This document shows positions 16,276-17,462 of a DNA stretch of 17,462 nt, piece after piece. The notes beneath the pieces were generated by a model. That model did no database searches. It was not told where the DNA came from and was given only the letters and a program-made list of their open reading frames with translations. Position 1 is the stretch's first letter, and each line of letters opens with the position of its first letter. The DNA is from an uncultured Bacteroidales bacterium (GTDB lineage: Bacteria; Bacteroidota; Bacteroidia; Bacteroidales; UBA932): positions 1-17,462 of the forward strand of contig CAMNNS010000021.1 in NCBI GenBank assembly GCA_946545765.1, in the 5' to 3' direction. The position numbers and the translations under genes were made by a program.

Positions 16276-17178
16276 TTAAAATAATGGGGTTGGGTAAATT
16301 CCGTCATTGCTCATTTGTTTAAATTTCTCGACAACTCTTTCTCTGTCTTCTTTGTAAGTTACTCCAAACCACGCATCGGGAGTGTTTAATACCTCAACGG
16401 TTGCTATATTGGAATTGATTAGTTGGCTAACTACAAATGGAACATAGAATTCTTTTTTAGGTTCGTTAATATTTTCTTTTAAAAACTCTATAAATAGATT
16501 GTTAGCATTTTCCATGAAATCGGGCGTGAATCCCCACATATTCATAGAAGTGCAAGCATCTGCATCTAAGAGCTTTAAGACTCCATCCATACCCTCTCCC
16601 TTAATTATTCCATTCTCTTTGATTATGTTAGTATGTTCTTCTACCTGAGTTAGATAACAGTTTGCTGTTTTACATATTCCCCTTGAAACACTCCCCGACT
16701 CACTTAGAGTTTTATCTAATTCAAACCCTATCATGCAATATTTCCCTTTACTATTATTATCTAAAGAGTTTAAATATTTAGATAATACGGTAAACGATTC
16801 TCTGCCGTAGTAATCATCTGCATTTATCACAGCAAAAGGTCTTTTAACAATCTCTTTTGCAGCAAGAACTGCCTGCCCAGTACCCCAAGGTTTTTCTCTA
16901 TTAGGATTTAATGTGAATCCATTAGGTAAATCATTTAATTCTTGTGTAACCAAATGTACTTTAACTTTATCCCTATATTTAGATACAACTTTTTCTTCAA
17001 ATTCTTTTTTAAAACTCTCTCTTACCACAAATATAACATCTTCAAATCCAGAGTATATTGCGTCATATACCGAGTAATCCATTATAGTTTCCCCTTTTGG
17101 ACCAAGGGGGTCAAGTTGTTTTAAACCACCGTATCTGCTCCCCATACCAGCGGCCATAATGAGTAATGTTGGTTTCAT
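16276..17178 (-). CDS. Sugar-phosphate nucleotidyltransferase family protein
   Basis: A 300-residue cytoplasmic enzyme with a GT-A-like nucleotidyltransferase fold, expected to join a sugar-1-phosphate to an NTP to make an NDP-sugar. Seen: the nucleotide-binding loop AAGMGSRYGGLKQ (9-21); PKGETIMDYSVYDAI; WGTGQAVLAAKEI (98-110); the metal-binding pair in NADDYYG (Asp121/Asp122); and CTSMNMWGFTPDF later. There is no C-terminal left-handed helix domain as in GlmU. The sugar and base specificity cannot be read; a partner phosphomannose isomerase would have hinted at mannose, but the isomerase homologue in this operon looks inactive. First gene of the four-gene minus-strand operon. Confidence 0.85.
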   Translation of the reverse strand: MKPTLLIMAAGMGSRYGGLKQLDPLGPKGETIMDYSVYDAIYSGFEDVIFVVRESFKKEFEEKVVSKYRDKVKVHLVTQELNDLPNGFTLNPNREKPWGTGQAVLAAKEIVKRPFAVINADDYYGRESFTVLSKYLNSLDNNSKGKYCMIGFELDKTLSESGSVSRGICKTANCYLTQVEEHTNIIKENGIIKGEGMDGVLKLLDADACTSMNMWGFTPDFMENANNLFIEFLKENINEPKKEFYVPFVVSQLINSNIATVEVLNTPDAWFGVTYKEDRERVVEKFKQMSNDGIYPTPLF

Positions 17179-17187
17179 TTATTTTTA

Positions 17188-17195
17188 TAAATTTG
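17188..17195 (+). promoter_or_regulatory. -7 element of a promoter for the FtsB/DivIC-like gene
   Basis: TAAATTTG fits TAnnTTTG exactly, 34 bases before the GTG start, with only a poor GTTG at 17168-17171 (16-base spacer) upstream. It faces the minus-strand promoter at 17210-17240, so the two transcription starts would fall within a few bases of each other near 17202. Confidence 0.4.
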
Positions 17196-17209
17196 TATGT
17201 AATTATTTT

Positions 17210-17240
17210 CAAAAATAATAAAAAATAGGGTGAGTACAAT
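17210..17240 (-). promoter_or_regulatory. Bacteroidota-type promoter for the nucleotidyltransferase operon
   Basis: The minus strand reads ATTG (17237-17240), 19 bases, then TATTTTTG (17210-17217), a perfect -7 element. Transcription would begin near 17203, about 25 bases before the ATG at 17178. The -33 element lies inside the first codons of the divergent division gene. Confidence 0.6.
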
Positions 17241-17462
17241 AAAGAAACTATTAGATAATCCTATTGTTGCAACAATAGTTAAGATTATAAAGAATAAATA
17301 CTTAGTGGTTACCATAGCCTTTATACTCTTTATCTCTTTTATAGATACTAATAATTTAATATCCTTATTTAAAGATTTAAGAGAGGTAGCTGCTCAAGAG
17401 AGGCAAAAAAAGTACTATCGAGAGGCAATTATAAAAGCAGATGAAAACCTGCAGGAACTCTC
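17230..17462 (+). CDS. FtsB/DivIC-like septum formation initiator (3' end off window)
   Basis: I translated 77 codons from a GTG at 17230 to the window edge. Seen: a short cytoplasmic N-terminus rich in Lys (MSTIKKLLDN... VKIIKNKY), one membrane span at about 25-38 (LVVTIAFILFISFI), the DTNNLIS motif typical of Bacteroidota members, then a charged heptad-like coiled coil (FKDLREVAAQERQKKYYREAI). This is the architecture of FtsB/DivIC, a single-pass protein that forms the FtsQ-B-L complex and helps start septal cell-wall synthesis. GTG is the only sensible start; I see no ATG upstream in frame that gives a better N-terminus. Confidence 0.82.
   Translation, partial: MSTIKKLLDNPIVATIVKIIKNKYLVVTIAFILFISFIDTNNLISLFKDLREVAAQERQKKYYREAIIKADENLQEL

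Noticed and set aside
16942..17124. A plus-strand frame of 60 codons inside the nucleotidyltransferase gene.
   Set aside because: It is antisense to the conserved nucleotide-binding N-terminus and has low-complexity Phe/Tyr content.
1..17462. Insertion sequences, integrase genes, attachment repeats or CRISPR arrays.
   Set aside because: No transposase or integrase motif, no long terminal repeats and no regularly spaced repeats were seen on either strand; gene style is uniform.

Overview
The window looks like chromosome of an AT-rich member of the Bacteroidota, most likely order Bacteroidales. Several things point there. The exported proteins have Bacteroidota-style signal peptides: Gln directly after the cleavage site, or lipoboxes ending in SC. 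The families are typical of the group (M49 peptidase with HECLGH, DUF5106/thioredoxin-like protein, FtsB/DivIC with a D-T-N-N-L-I-S motif, L25 with an Ala/Lys/Glu-rich tail). Promoters repeatedly fit the Bacteroidota consensus TTTG-(about 19)-TAnnTTTG, and Shine-Dalgarno sites are nearly absent. I see no mobile element, CRISPR array, tRNA or rRNA.

Layout. (1) 1-2350: a TonB-dependent vitamin B12 receptor (btuB-type, minus strand, last few codons off the left edge) behind a cobalamin riboswitch and a clear promoter. (2) 2353-7959: a giant secreted alpha-2-macroglobulin-family protein (plus), whose stop codon is one base from that of a convergent clostripain-family (C11) lipoprotein peptidase (7961-9172, minus). 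(3) 9282-12105: divergently, a lipoprotein dipeptidyl peptidase III (M49) overlapping a periplasmic thioredoxin-fold DUF5106 protein. (4) 12196-12750: a reverse rubrerythrin with its own promoter and a perfect PerR-like palindrome at the expected transcription start, followed by a strong intrinsic terminator. (5) 12902-14156: rplY (ribosomal protein L25) and pth (peptidyl-tRNA hydrolase), with a structured leader. (6) 14153-17178: a tightly packed minus-strand operon, in transcription order sugar-phosphate nucleotidyltransferase, CPBP membrane protease, degenerate phosphomannose-isomerase homologue, hslR. Its 3' end overlaps the end of pth. (7) 17230-17462: the start of an FtsB/DivIC-like division protein, divergent from that operon.

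How the genes fit together. The left half is envelope biology: B12 uptake, a protease-trap-like protein, two surface or periplasmic peptidases and a redox-fold protein. This could form a peptide-processing and protease-control neighbourhood, but that is inferred only from adjacency. The right half is housekeeping: translation (L25, Pth, Hsp15), peroxide defence and cell division.

The points most worth a second look are: the phosphomannose-isomerase homologue, which has lost every expected zinc ligand; the macroglobulin, in which the thioester Cys, Glu and Gln are all replaced; the PerR-like operator on the reverse rubrerythrin gene; and the rplY leader, with two hairpins and a 17-codon ORF. 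I found no clearly unprecedented multi-gene system.
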